Assembly: GCA_013397435.1 (NCBI GenBank)
Contig: VZRG01000772.1
Span: 124,001-188,000, forward strand
From: Erythrocercus mccallii
Lineage: Eukaryota; Chordata; Aves; Passeriformes; Dicruridae
Length of the DNA stretch: 64,000 nt
Reading direction: 5' to 3'
Shown here: positions 53,601-63,170 of the stretch, piece by piece
Layout of the letters: each line of letters opens with the position of its first letter
Numbering within the stretch: position 1 is the first letter of the stretch
The notes under the pieces: model-generated
Databases searched by the model: none
What the model saw: only the letters and a program-made list of their open reading frames with translations
What the model was told of the DNA's origin: nothing
Made by a program: the position numbers and the translations under genes

Positions 53601-55643
53601 CCTCAAAAGTTAGGGATTTGGTAAAATTAATCTTATTACCCTTAATCAGCTCTGAAAGTCACTAGCAGGACAATCTTATTTTCTTTGTCTTCCTTCTACA
53701 AATTTCCTTTTGCTATATCAAGCACTCATGCTGGTAAACCAGCTCAGCAAGTTCACCTGACATAAAAATAACCTTACATAGACATAAAAATAACCTTACA
53801 TAAAAAAGTTAGAGCACCACCAGCTTGTCACATAACTAAATGGAACGGAAAGGGATGGTGGGGGTAGGGAACCTGTCCTTTTGACAACAGTCCGCATTTT
53901 ATCAGACCAAGCACACCACAAACTGCACCCCACCAAACTAGGGAGAGACACCTAGTATTACACAGAACATGTCTCAGTCAGTCTGAAAGCTCCTGTGAGC
54001 TAGGTAGGGTCAGGGCCTTTAACTCCTTAAGAATCTTACATTAAATTTAACTTATCTTCTTGAAAAACAGAAAATCAAGTTATCAACTTCACAGGAAAAT
54101 CCCATTTTTTTACACATATTCAGCTGTGAAACACCACATCCTTTCAGAAGCCTGCAGATTTCCTCAGTACTGATTGTTTTCAGTAAGGGTCCACAACAGC
54201 GAGGCTTTTATTACTGTCTTTTTCATTTAAAGTAAGCTGTTTTCAAAGAAGCTTAGCAAACTAAGGGGCAGAGGAAATTCCCCTGAGGATGAAATTACAG
54301 CCAGAGAGCTTTAGCAGATTTTGCTTCTGCACGCAGGATGAGATTGATGGTTTAAATGGTCTAAAACTGTTTCTGCATTTACTTGACTTCAATGTTGTCT
54401 AGTTAAAATACTCAATTGGGCTAGGCATTAAATTATTTTTCTTTTTTACATCGGCATTTCAAACTACTCCAAGTGCAAAAAAAATTGAAATTTGGATGTA
54501 CTTAGGGATCAGATAATCCTGTTTTGGGAGACATCAACTAGTCTTATCTATTTAAGTAAAATCACAGTGGATTTTCAATTTCTAAGTAAGATTTTAAGTT
54601 TTTACATTGACAGATGACACACAACCATGATAAATAGCCATTAAAATTTCCAAATCAATTCCTTATTTAAAAAACCTCAAAACTCTAAAGCTAATGGTTA
54701 AATTTTTGACAGAAGAATGTATATTTACCTGAAAAATGCCACTTTTATTCTAAGATTGAAAACTGTGCAACTTCCAATGGCTTTTCAATATATTTTTAGA
54801 AAAAGCTATGGTTGCTATTACTTTTTTTAGAAAACCAGCTCGGCAGTAAATTTTTCTGAAAAAAACAAAGGAGCAAAACCCTACACATCGATGACTAAAT
54901 GCTCTAGAAAGGGCGATGTGCACATTGACACCCAAACTTCAAAGAGCACATTTAGAGTTTGGCTGTTAGAGGAGTCCGAAAAGGGAAAAGAGTGGATTTC
55001 ATCTTTGAAGATGAAGAATGAGGAATGTTGCACGCAACTATACTATAGAACTGATTTTATGCGTTAATATATTGCCAATCCGTGCAATCACGAGGCAAAC
55101 CTCAGAGTATTTCAGGGCTGCTTCTTAAAAGGGTAAAAGGTTTCCTGTGCATTTCAGGCTACGCAAGCAGCTCCTGGACGGCAGCCGGCCAGGCATGCCA
55201 CGACGCGAGTTGCCATCGCTGTGCACCGCGGCTCCGTGCTGCAGACGATGAAGCCCGCGGCAAGGTGGGCTCTGCCGAGCCTGCGACACAGGGAGCCTGT
55301 CCCCGGGCGATGGCTCCGACCCGGGGACACTCGCGAACCTTCTCCCGAGCCAGAGCGGGAGCGGGGTCCGGCCCAGACACAGCGTCTGAGGACAGCCCCC
55401 GGTGCTTTCCAGCAACGGAAGGGGCAGCCCTTCTCGCCGTCACCAAGCGTTCGGTGCGGAACGGAAGGGCGGCTATGCCCCACTCCCACCCTCGCCCGGG
55501 CTCTGAGAGCGCAGACCCGAAACCCAAGCCATTCACGTGTCCGCAGGCAGCGGGTTGCGTCGCGTCCCGCACGGGGAGGACGGGCCAGGCCGCTCTGTCC
55601 TTCCCTCACCTGGCTTGGCCGGTTTAGGTGGCGGCTTGGACAT
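38588..55643 (-). CDS. OSTF1: OSTF1, osteoclast-stimulating factor 1 (ten coding exons, whole span)
   Basis: This is an SH3/ankyrin adaptor protein, known in vertebrates as an intracellular protein that indirectly promotes osteoclast formation and binds signalling partners through its SH3 domain. Ten exons with GT-AG borders and consistent phases join to 645 nt, or 214 residues plus stop, which is the usual family length. Residues 1-12 are a proline/lysine-rich leader (MSKPPPKPAKPG). The SH3 domain covers about 14-70, with ALYTF at 19-23, the WW pair at 49-50 and PSNY at 62-65. Ankyrin repeats follow at about 72-168, with ALYWACHGGH at 109-118 and [11 protein letters not shown] at 142-152. 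The tail is acidic and ends DDEDSD. There is no signal peptide or membrane segment. The start ATG has a good context (gccATGt, G at -3). I see no frameshift or lost splice site, so the gene looks intact. It is divergent from NMRK1 across a CpG island. The identification rests on remembered vertebrate OSTF1 and is very secure. Confidence 0.97.
39697..39793. repeat. AT-rich simple repeat (TATG/TATA)
   Basis: Mixed tatgtatgtatg and tatatata units in OSTF1 intron 9. Confidence 0.85.
40816..40914 (-). CDS. OSTF1: OSTF1 coding exon 9
   Basis: This 99-nt exon encodes residues 163-195 plus the first base of codon 196: the last ankyrin-type segment and the basic LLKKKQ stretch. Acceptor GTGAAG|GGGCAA has a poor pyrimidine tract immediately before it. 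Donor GCAG|GTATTT. Confidence 0.95.
41384..41462 (-). CDS. OSTF1: OSTF1 coding exon 8
   Basis: This 79-nt exon encodes residues 137-162 plus the first base of Gly163. It contains ankyrin repeat 3 ([20 protein letters not shown]). Acceptor CCACAG|AACAAA, donor AAGG|GTAAAG. Confidence 0.96.
41578..41627 (-). CDS. OSTF1: OSTF1 coding exon 7
   Basis: This 50-nt exon encodes residues 120-136 (DVVDVLLTQANLELNQQ), the second helix of ankyrin repeat 2 and the following loop. Acceptor TCTGCAG|ATGTAG, donor CAG|GTAGGT. It differs from remembered mammalian sequence only by conservative changes. Confidence 0.95.
42070..42177 (-). CDS. OSTF1: OSTF1 coding exon 6
   Basis: This 108-nt exon encodes residues 84-119 plus the first base of codon 120. 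It spans the end of ankyrin repeat 1 (NLSWLRECLDN) and the core of repeat 2 (TALYWACHGGH). Acceptor TTTCAG|GCAACC, donor AAAG|GTATCA. Confidence 0.96.
42483..42532. repeat. 10-bp tandem repeat, five copies
   Basis: The unit agcttttcaa is repeated, with the first copy imperfect, in the OSTF1 intron between exons 5 and 6. It includes AAGCTTTT palindromic cores. Confidence 0.96.
42618..42686. repeat. TTA/ATT trinucleotide-type repeat
   Basis: A run of tta, tac and tat triplets, imperfect, about 55-120 bp from the OSTF1 exon 5 donor. Confidence 0.9.
42740..42793 (-). CDS. OSTF1: OSTF1 coding exon 5
   Basis: This 54-nt exon encodes residues 66-84 (VAEQAESIDNPLHEAAKRG), which link the SH3 domain to the first ankyrin repeat. 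Acceptor GTTTCAG|TGGCAG, donor CGAG|GTATGT. A TTA/ATT repeat and a 10-bp tandem repeat lie in the intron just beyond its donor. Confidence 0.96.
43995..44058 (-). CDS. OSTF1: OSTF1 coding exon 4
   Basis: The exon encodes residues 45 to the first base of Val66, including the ligand-surface tryptophans W49-W50 and the PSNY motif at 62-65. There is a cysteine at residue 54, where I remember serine in the mammalian protein. Acceptor CTGCAG|AGTGAT, donor TACG|GTAAAG. Confidence 0.96.
44142..44192 (-). CDS. OSTF1: OSTF1 coding exon 3
   Basis: This 51-nt exon, phase 0 at both ends, encodes residues 28-44 (PDELYFEEGDIIYISDM), the RT-loop and following strand of the SH3 domain. The acceptor follows a very long pyrimidine tract (A-rich on the plus strand, about 44195-44230). 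The donor is ATG|GTGAGT. Confidence 0.96.
44840..44886 (-). CDS. OSTF1: OSTF1 coding exon 2
   Basis: This 47-nt exon encodes residues 12-27 (GQVKVFRALYTFEPRT) and opens the SH3 domain. The acceptor is TTTTAG|GGCAGG and the donor ACG|GTAAGT. Its 3' end is in phase 0. It is separated from exon 1 by a 10.7 kb intron. Confidence 0.95.
46150..46168. repeat. T19 homopolymer
   Basis: An uninterrupted T run in OSTF1 intron 1. Confidence 0.95.
50600..51112 (-). mobile_element. CR1 LINE fragment in OSTF1 intron 1
   Basis: A minus-oriented CR1: tttcagtgaagaaattcccc, taatatccaacctaaacttc, acacccccagctccctcaac, ttgcccttctctggacctca and ggccttcttggctacctggg. It is in the same orientation as OSTF1. It is the only clear transposon in the two genes. 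Confidence 0.94.
53759..53802. repeat. Perfect 22-bp tandem duplication
   Basis: Two identical adjacent copies of a unit that starts gacataaaaataacc and ends ttacata, in OSTF1 intron 1. Confidence 0.97.
55610..55643 (-). CDS. OSTF1: OSTF1 coding exon 1
   Basis: The exon encodes residues 1-11 and the first base of Gly12, and ends CCAG|GTGAGG. It lies inside the CpG island. The ATG at 55641-55643 is the only start that fits the conserved MSKPPPKP leader. Confidence 0.95.
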
Positions 55644-55861
55644 GGCTCTAGCCGGCCTAAGCACAGACACGGGAGTGGTGCGACGGCGATCAGCTGCCCA
55701 GGCGCGGGCCCGCGGTGAGAGGCGGCCGTGAGAGCCCCGTGCAGTCCCCGGGCAGAGCGCGACAGCGGCGGCGGCAACCGGGACGAAGGGCGGGTCCTCG
55801 GCGGATCCCTCCCGCACCCGGCGGCCGCGGGCACCGCCCCAGGCCCGGGCGGCGCCCGGGG

Positions 55862-55866
55862 CCAAT
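55862..55866. promoter_or_regulatory. CCAAT box (candidate NF-Y site)
   Basis: CCAATCAG in a GC-rich setting, about 220 bp upstream of the OSTF1 ATG, on the NMRK1-facing side. NF-Y sites of this form are common in bidirectional CpG promoters. Confidence 0.5.
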
Positions 55867-56330
55867 CAGCGCGCGCCGCGGGACGAGGCCCCGCCGCTTC
55901 CCTCTCCGCGCTCTCCCTGGGACGGAGGAGCCGCCCAGCCGGCGGAGCCGGGGGACCCGAGGGTGTCGGGCCGGGGGCGTCCCCGGCGGCGTCCGCGGCG
56001 GCTGCGAGGGAGCTTCTACTCGCAGTCGGCTGGGGCGTCGTGTGCGCGGGGCCGCCCCGGCTCGGAGGTGGGCGCGCCCTGGACAGCTCAGTCACAGGAC
56101 GTAGGAGGCGGGCGCTCTGCCTGAGCCCAGCTTCGCTGCCAGAAGGATGTGCTCCTAGCGCCCGCGTGGCGTGGTTGAAGTTAAGTGCGAGCTTCGGAGG
56201 CGCTGAAGTGTTGGAACTGCAACTCGTGGAGGCGCAGCTGGGAGCCTCCGGCAGCCCCACTGTGTGGGCCCAAACCTGTGAGAGGCGTTCCCGGTCCGGG
56301 TGCGGTGCACCTTCGGGTGTCCCCGTGCGT

Positions 56331-58239
56331 GGGAGCTTTGCCGCGGTATGCTCTTAAAAATGGGGTGACAGCAATGATGTGTTAGCGTTGTCGTGGGTTT
56401 GTGCTCTATTTAAAGAGCCAAATTGACCCAAGGTAGAGTAGTTTAGGATTTCTATGTTGCAGCATTTGTGACAAACTTGCTTTTTAAATTTTTTTTAGAC
56501 ATTATTCAGGGCGGCAGGCGAGTTGTGATTTTTTCTGATGGGATTTTTTGCCGTAGACTAGGATTAATTTGCATGTAGACAGTCATTTAAATTAAAGTCC
56601 AAAGGTGAACGTGTTTGTCCAGTTTGTTACATAATATCCTTTGTGGGACAAAGGGTAATCTGCAACACAAACCTTATTGATGATTTTTAGAAAAAAGCTT
56701 TTTTATCTTATTTTTTAAGTAGCCTGAATATCATCACTTCTTAAGAACAAATTTTCTGTCTTCTCTCCTTTGCATCGATATATAAGCATTCTTATCTCTG
56801 AATTTGAAAATTATAATATTCTTAGAAAACCAAGGTATACTAACTTTAAAAACTTGAAAATGCCAACTACTGTAGATAAGCAGCACCATTGCAAAGCAGT
56901 GCTTATCATAAGGGTGGTGGCTTGGACTAATTGATTGTCTTTTGTTGTTTCTTTTTTTAACATAACCATACAATAAAAAGCATGCGAAGATCATATCACA
57001 AGCATGTGAAACAGTGGAACTTCCAGTTGTTGCACCAAATGCAAGAGGATGTTATCCTTTCAGGCTCCACATGTGTCTAAAGTTTACTTTCACAGAAACA
57101 GTGTGGGTTTGTTTTTATACTGATGCCCTGTAACAGTCCTTTTTTTAGTACAGTACAGATGTTTGTCAGAGGCAGGAAGTTTTACCTGCTCAGTCCTTTC
57201 AGGTCTTAGGTGTCATAGGTCTAAGTCTGCCCTAGGAGGATAGAGCAGGTGAAAAAAGGGTGTTTGCTGTTGTTAAATAGTTGTGAATTGATGTGTGAAA
57301 CTGAAAACAAACATTGTTTCCCCTCTGTCTTTGCAGAACTGTTTTTCAGCTGCAGTGTTTTTCCATTATAGTTCACAATGTACTCTGCAAACACCCATTC
57401 CAGAAGAAAGTTCAGGGAAAAGAGCTGGGGCAAGGCAGAACTGTGTCTCCTGGCAGCTCTGACTACTGAAGGTGTTCAGACAATCAGAGCCTCAGAGCTG
57501 GTGGAATATGGTGGCAGCAACAGGGTGGACAACTTAACCTTTGGAGTTTACTCTTGGATCATTTCAGGGGAAAATCAAGTGCTACCTAGTCCTTCTCAAT
57601 GCTAATCAGCTAGCATAGTTTAAACTGCCCTTACAGTAGTTTTAATGCTTCCAGATTAATCTGTGGTGGAGCAGAGGAGGAGGATTTGTATGGTCTGTGT
57701 TGTCAATACCCCCAGAAAGGGAGTGGTGAATTACATGGTGAATATTTCATTGCTGATACCAGGTTCATAAAAGAGGTTTTGAACATACTCTTTGTTAAAA
57801 GTCTTCATTAAGTTTTAAAACATCTTTCTCCTCAGCATGCCACTTGCTTCTTTCTTAATGATTTTGTTTGGTTTGCCACCACAGTTTCTGTTTACCTAGT
57901 CTTCTTAATATTGTTAATGCTTGCACTAGTGATTGCGATTTTCTTTAGGAACTTGTATAATATTAATATAATTACAACCAAGTCTCCCAGAGTTCCTTTC
58001 AAATTATTAAAATACTGTCAAAAATAAAGTACATTGGAATTTATGATGAGGCATATATATTGCAGGTTTTTTATTAGCATTAGAGCAAGCAGCTGACATT
58101 CTGACTGTACTTTTGCTAAAAGAAAAATGATGGACAACAGGAGAGAAAATAAATCATCTGTATAATTGGTATTTCTTAGTACCATAGTTGCATTCTTGTT
58201 CCTAAATTAAGATTTTTCACTGGCTATTGCTTTTGACAG
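56331..58239 (+). other. NMRK1 first intron (5' UTR intron), most of it
   Basis: This AT-rich stretch lies between the CpG island and the acceptor at 58239. No coding signal, CR1 or LTR is seen. Confidence 0.6.
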
Positions 58240-58270
58240 TAAAAAGGAAGAACTGAGGAGAAAACAAACT
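58240..58270 (+). other. NMRK1: NMRK1 5' UTR part of the first coding exon
   Basis: A good acceptor (GCTTTTGACAG|T) ends at 58239, 31 nt before the ATG. This implies at least one untranslated upstream exon in the CpG island about 2 kb away. Its donor cannot be chosen by eye. Confidence 0.6.
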
Positions 58271-58299
58271 ATGAAAGTATTGGTTATTGGCCTTGGGGG
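58271..58299 (+). CDS. NMRK1: NMRK1 coding exon 1
   Basis: The exon encodes residues 1-9 and two bases of Gly10 (MKVLVIGLG), the first beta strand leading into the P-loop. The donor is GGGGG|GTAAGT. This ATG matches the family start exactly. Confidence 0.93.
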
Positions 58300-61200
58300 G
58301 TAAGTTATACAAAATTAAATTTCCTCTATAGCTTAGGACTACTTTTCTTCTTGGAATGATGTGATACAATTTCTATTTCTGAATACGTATTTTTTTTGAA
58401 ACTGGATTACAAATGCAACATATAATTGTATAATTTTATAGCATGTAACTCTTGAAAAATTGTTCTGTGTCTGTTGGAGACCTCAGGTGCAGGTGTCTGT
58501 AGCATCTTTCTTGACACTGCTTGATTTTCTGTACTGCTTGTTGAAAAGTGTTGGAACATGCCAGAAAATTTCTAGAGGTAGAGAGTATTTAATGTGACTA
58601 AAATTTGGGGGAAGTTGCATTGCTCTTTGCATATAACTATATAGAAATGTATGTGTGAGCTTGTACATATGTTTAAAAGATTAGGTTTTGCCTTGGTGAA
58701 CTTTTTACAATATTTTTTAACAGTGTAACAAATGGCGGGAAAACAACACTAGCAGAAAAACTTAAGAATATGCTTCCCAACTGTGATATAATCTCTCAAG
58801 ATGACTTCTTTAAGGTAACAGTTTTAATGGGAAGACCTGATAGGTAAAAGTCGGCTTGAGCAGATTTCACTTCTTTTTTCATTTCTCCTATTGATGAACT
58901 TTTAAAATTGGTGCTGCTTAAAGTAATGTTAATTTTATTAGAATCATAAAATGAGCCCTGGGGTAATTGAAATTTAAGTGGCCAAACCACTGAATACACT
59001 CAGCCAAAAGAAATTTCCTGTCTTCTTTGCCACCCTTTTAAAATAAGGTAGGGTGTATGATGGATACATTTTTCAAGATCCTTTGTGCTGATTAGTTTAA
59101 TGATACTGTCTTAAGCCTCCACCCATACAACAGTAAGTAGTTCTTTGTCTCCCAAGTCAAAAAAGCTTGTGTGTTGATGTTGGGGATGTTTGTTAAGGAG
59201 GGTGAAGGAGCTCTTATTTTTCAAGTAGACCTCTAATGAACTTAATATGATTTGGAGTGTTAGTTGTTCTAGATTAAATGAAGTTTTTGTAGTGTATTTT
59301 AACAGTTGTTTATGTCAGTTTAATGTTGAAGATAAATGTAACTAATTGGATACAAACGTGTATAACCCTTATGTTTATATCCAGAGTATATATCTCTCAG
59401 CATGGTCATAAAAGCAACCTTGAAAAAATTATTTCTTTTTCGCCTTCAGCCAGAGTCTGAAGTAGAAACAGATGAACGTGGATTTAAGCTATATGATGGT
59501 CAGTAACTGATGTTGGGCTGAGCTTCAACACTTCTTCCACCCCATTCCCTCGGTCTCCTCCCTTCCAAGCAAGGCAGTAAACAAGTGGTTGGTTCAGAGC
59601 AATCCTTAGTTTCATTCAGCTCACTGAGATATTTAAGAAAACTTGCTTGACTAGTAAATAGCTCAAGCTAGTGCTTGACCTCACCTTTTTTCTTTTGCAT
59701 CTTTTCCTGTCTTTCTTCACTTGTCTGATTTAGTAGCAAATGGCCCTTTTTTTTTCCACTTTTGCTAGTGAACTCATGGGATACCACTATTGAGTTTTCC
59801 AAGTCAGTCAAAAGTTGGGTCTATCCTGACACCTTTATTTCACGTCAGATCTCACATAAGGAACATATATTTTTAAGTTCATGATTAATTTACTCAATTT
59901 ACTCTAGATGTAGATACACTTTAGGCTAGTGTTTTGCATCAGGTTATATCTACTTGTAAACAGTTGCTTGGTTAGTAGCTAATATCTGTTGATATTTTGC
60001 TGAGAATATTGGTCAGACCCTTCAGTTGTACCTGAAAACTGGTGATTACCAGCTGTGCAGTCTTTGACTCAACTTCTAGACTTCATGTAAATGGAATGTG
60101 AAACTAGAGGGATAAATTAGACATTCTCATTCAAATATCCAGATTTAATGCTGCTCTTAGAAGCTCTTTAAAAATGTATTTGCTGTTATGGTATCCAAAA
60201 ACTGCCTTATTTCTACCATTCAGTACTGCCTCAATATATTCTACAGACAAAAACAGGTGTTACATTGTGCTGTTTTCCTTTGTATACCATGTTCCTTTAA
60301 CTCTCTCTGTAGGCACCTAATGAACCTTATAAAAACCCAAAGCAAAAAGTGTTGAGCGTCCACTCCCCCTTCTAACAATTGACAGAAGGGTGGAGGTTTC
60401 AGGGTTAGTACATTTTTATAAGTTTTGTTAGAGAGCAGTCCCTGATGTTTCTGTCATGAAGAGAAAAGCTGTGAATTCAGTTAAGACAATATTAGATACT
60501 GTAAAGTTTGGAGAGACTACACTCCACAGAAACTCCCCAATCCTTATGCAAGCTTTGGTTTCAGAAAATCATCAATAGGAAACAAAGAACTACAGATGTA
60601 ATCTTTGGGGTAATCCTGTTCCCCTTTGTTGAAATTTGTATGTAGATTATTTGATTTATACTGATTAACGTAGGGGTACTTGAGGGTTCTTTTTTTTCAT
60701 TATTCTTTGTTTTTAAGGGATGTTTAACTTTGTTTTCATCTAGTACTTGATGCCCTCTATATGGATGAAATGGTGACAAGTATTCACAATTGGATGAAAA
60801 GCCCAGCAAGCTCAGGTGTTGTGACAGAAGATCCACAGAAAACATGTGACAATCTGAAAAATTTTTATATTTTGATCGTTGAAGGCTTTCTCCTTTACAA
60901 TTATGAGTAAGCAATAATATGTAACCTAAATTAAAAGCTGCTCTAAAATGGAAGAGGGAACTAAATATGTCATTATTTTAGGCCACTTAATAAACTATGG
61001 AATAGAAGATATTTTTTGACCCTTCCTTATGAAGAGTGCAAAAGGAGAAGGAGGTAAGATTATTGACTTATTGTTTAAAAAGTCACTGTACCCCGTGAAC
61101 TAAAGTGGTCCTTTTGTACTAGCTTTTCTTCAGTGCTTGCAAAATGTAAGCTATTAAGATCATCTATCGCCCCCTAGTTTGAGGTTGGTTTGATTTGGTT

Positions 61201-63170
61201 TTTACTTTAGAACACATGGTTATCAAAGTATTAAGTGCTTTGCAAACACTAAAAAGAGAATTTGTTGTCCTGATAAATTATTTAATTACTGATTGCATAT
61301 CTGAGTAAAACCATGTTGAAAGTGAGAAATGGTTAAAAAACCCATTAAGCATTCTTATTCTTAGTTAAAAACAGTTAATTGATGATTATTCTTAGAGTAA
61401 TGATGTTCATGTGTGGGTTTAATGTACAGTTTTGTTCAGACTCTCCATTAATTTTACTGTGAATCTAAACTAGATTATTGAGCCAGTGTCTGACTTGCCT
61501 CTAAATTTGGAGCAATATTGTGTGCTTGGAATAATATATGTGCACAAAGTCAGAATTTGCTGGCTGAGTGAAGAAATCCTGTATTCAGCTGGCTTTGGTT
61601 GATACCACTTTCTTGGTTTCTCATTAGATTCACCTAAGACTTTAGTGTCCAGAATGGAAGAGTCTAGACCAAACAACTAGTCATTTAAAGCTTGAGAAAT
61701 CTGTATACCAAATAAAAAGAGAAAAAGTAGCTTATTTTGCTAATAGTGTCAATACTGTTTAATTTACAGCAATTTAAAGTATTCTGTAATACATCTACAA
61801 TTAAACCCCCAAACTTTTATGTTATCTTAAATGTGGTTTGTCTTAAATGTGAGATAGCAAAAGACAGCAGAAGTTCATATCACAGATTGAATTAAAACAA
61901 AGGAGCCTCTGTGGTGCCAACAAAAATACATCTAGCCTTTCTTTTTTTTATTTTGGATGTAAGCTGTTATTTAACCAGCTAATACTATAAATATAAATAT
62001 AAAAAACATAAATCTTATGCATATGTATTTTTGTGTAGCACCAGAATCTATCAGCCAGCAGATACACCAGGGTACTTCGATGGACATGTGTGGCCTATGT
62101 ATTTGAAATATAAAAATGAATTGGAAGAGAATGCAAGTATGCAAGTTGGTATGGTATCCTTAATTTTAAACTTATAAAATGTTTAAGTGTGGCACTTGTG
62201 CAGTTTTTGTTGAATAGTGGGATTTTTTTTAATGGGACAAAAATTTCTTCAAATGTTTTTGTGGCACTTAGTAGGTTTTGACATTTCTGTTGGTTCGTAT
62301 TTCAAGCCTATAGGGATTTTGTTTTTGTTATTTAATAATGAAAATTAGGAAGTTAAAAAATAGAAATGTTGTGATCACTAATTAAGTCCACTTAACAAGA
62401 TAACTTTTTAAGATAACATATGTCTTAATAAGAAGCTTTTGAGATGATAGCTGATGCACTGGCAGAGTTCTTCAGAGCAAAAATGAAATACTGATTAAGA
62501 CTTGAAGATACTTTCTAGGTCCTGACTGTCCACATTATAGTCACCAGTTTTGCATGAGAAGTGTCAAAGCTGGGCCAGCTGTTGGGGCAGTGCCACAAGT
62601 TTGTGCGATGTTCACACTTACACAGCTCTTGGACTACCTGCTTGCTGGAGGGAAGGGAAATTGGGTGGCTGCTTCGTCGTTAACACACTTTTTCTTGCTG
62701 TGCAGTAAGAATAAGAACTGCAGTGCTCTTCCAGAACTTGCTCAAAGGCTGAAACTGAAATTACCTACTGCACAGAAACTTTTTTGCCAAATTATTCCAT
62801 TGCTTCACTGTCCTCACATAATTACCATTGTACTTATGGAGACTTCTGTACTGCAAAAAATTGTAGATGAATTATTAACAAGAATACTTTTCCATAATTT
62901 TTTTTTAACATGTAGAACAAGTTTGAGGAAGAGGAAAAGGGGAGGTGCTGTTCTTGCTTTTTGTTTTTTTTCTTCTCTTCTGATGGCATCTATAGAGATA
63001 CTGAAAACTTTGTCAATTGCCATTACAGATAGCTGGCACAGAACTCATGTACGCTTCCCTTTTCTTCCTCAGATTATTTGGATGGAACAAAATCCCAAGA
63101 GGAGCTTTTATCCTATGTGTATAGTGATATAATAAAGGAATTAAACAAGCTGAGGGAAGAAAGTAAGTAA
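58271..63170 (+). CDS. NMRK1: NMRK1, nicotinamide riboside kinase 1 (seven coding exons, whole span)
   Basis: The enzyme phosphorylates nicotinamide riboside (and nicotinic acid riboside) with ATP to give the mononucleotide, a salvage step to NAD+ in the cytosol. Seven exons with GT-AG borders join to 612 nt, or 203 residues plus stop; the family is usually 195-199. The Walker A P-loop GVTNGGKT is at 10-17, with Lys16. SQDDFFK at 34-40 carries Asp36, the expected catalytic/ribose-binding acid. Tyr55-Asp56 are kept, and the strand IVEGFLL carries Glu103 (position 98 in mammals). The lid region CKRRRSTR is at 130-137, and GYFDGHVWP at 146-154 is the family signature. A loop at about 76-96 is some five residues longer than in mammals. 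The C-terminus is the least certain part because a strong splice donor overlaps the stop. No break is seen and the gene looks functional. Confidence 0.96.
58724..58814 (+). CDS. NMRK1: NMRK1 coding exon 2
   Basis: This 91-nt exon encodes residues 10-40, including VTNGGKTTLAEKL (P-loop) and ISQDDFFK. Acceptor TTTTAACAG|TGTAAC, donor AAG|GTAACA. Confidence 0.96.
59450..59498 (+). CDS. NMRK1: NMRK1 coding exon 3
   Basis: This 49-nt exon encodes residues 41-56 (PESEVETDERGFKLYD) plus one base of Val57. It includes Tyr55 and Asp56 of the substrate site. Acceptor CCTTCAG|CCAGAG, donor GATG|GTCAGT. Confidence 0.95.
60744..60906 (+). CDS. NMRK1: NMRK1 coding exon 4
   Basis: This 163-nt exon encodes residues 57-110 plus two bases of Glu111. 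It holds the helix LDALYMDEMVTSIHNWMK, a variable polar loop, and the core strand FYILIVEGFLLYNY. Acceptor CATCTAG|TACTTG, donor TATGA|GTAAGC. The variable loop is longer than in mammals. Confidence 0.96.
60982..61053 (+). CDS. NMRK1: NMRK1 coding exon 5
   Basis: This 72-nt exon encodes residues 111-134 plus two bases of Ser135 (PLNKLWNRRYFLTLPYEECK, then RRR). Acceptor TATTTTAG|GCCACT, donor GGAG|GTAAGA. Confidence 0.96.
62039..62148 (+). CDS. NMRK1: NMRK1 coding exon 6
   Basis: This 110-nt exon encodes residues 135-171 plus one base of Asp172, including TRIYQPADTPGYFDGHVWP and the helix after it. Acceptor TGTGTAG|CACCAG, donor GTTG|GTATGG. Confidence 0.96.
63073..63170 (+). CDS. NMRK1: NMRK1 coding exon 7 (terminal in the preferred model)
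   Basis: The exon encodes residues 172-203 (DYLDGTKSQEELLSYVYSDI, then IKELNKLREESK) and ends in TAA at 63168-63170. Acceptor CTTCCTCAG|ATTATT. Reading to this stop gives the family-typical length. GTAAGTAA at 63163 is also a consensus splice donor that overlaps the stop, so a spliced alternative C-terminus is possible. Confidence 0.85.

Larger units (their letters stand above)
44887..55609 (-). other. OSTF1 intron 1
   Basis: This 10.7 kb intron starts GTGAGG and ends TTTTAG. It holds one CR1 fragment (50600-51112), a 19-nt T run at 46150-46168 and a 22-bp tandem duplication at 53759-53802. The rest looks like unique AT-rich sequence. Open frames of 60-120 codons here show no recognisable domain or splice context and I treat them as chance. 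Confidence 0.85.
55170..56330. promoter_or_regulatory. CpG island, probable OSTF1/NMRK1 bidirectional promoter
   Basis: About 1.1 kb is strongly GC-rich with many CG dinucleotides, in sharp contrast to the AT-rich surroundings. It covers OSTF1 exon 1 and must supply the NMRK1 first exon. A CCAAT box (gccaatcagcg) lies at 55862-55866. GC-box-like motifs include gggcgggtcc near 55785 and ccccgcc near 55890. No TATA box is visible, as expected for housekeeping promoters. Long open frames in several phases here (up to 368 codons) are a base-composition effect. Transcription start sites cannot be placed from sequence alone. Confidence 0.85.
58815..63072 (+). other. NMRK1 introns 2-6
   Basis: The introns between the coding exons range from about 75 bp (60907-60981) to about 1.25 kb. 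They are AT-rich and I see no CR1 or LTR copy in them. A 192-codon open frame at 62554-63132 crosses intron 6 into exon 7 in another frame and is discussed under findings. Confidence 0.75.

Noticed and set aside
55154..56260. 368-codon minus-strand open frame (and 181-, 209-, 165- and 129-codon frames) in the CpG island
   Set aside because: High GC content removes stop codons in several frames at once. The translations are Ala/Arg/Pro/Gly-rich with no domain, and the real OSTF1 exon 1 uses only 34 nt here in its own frame.
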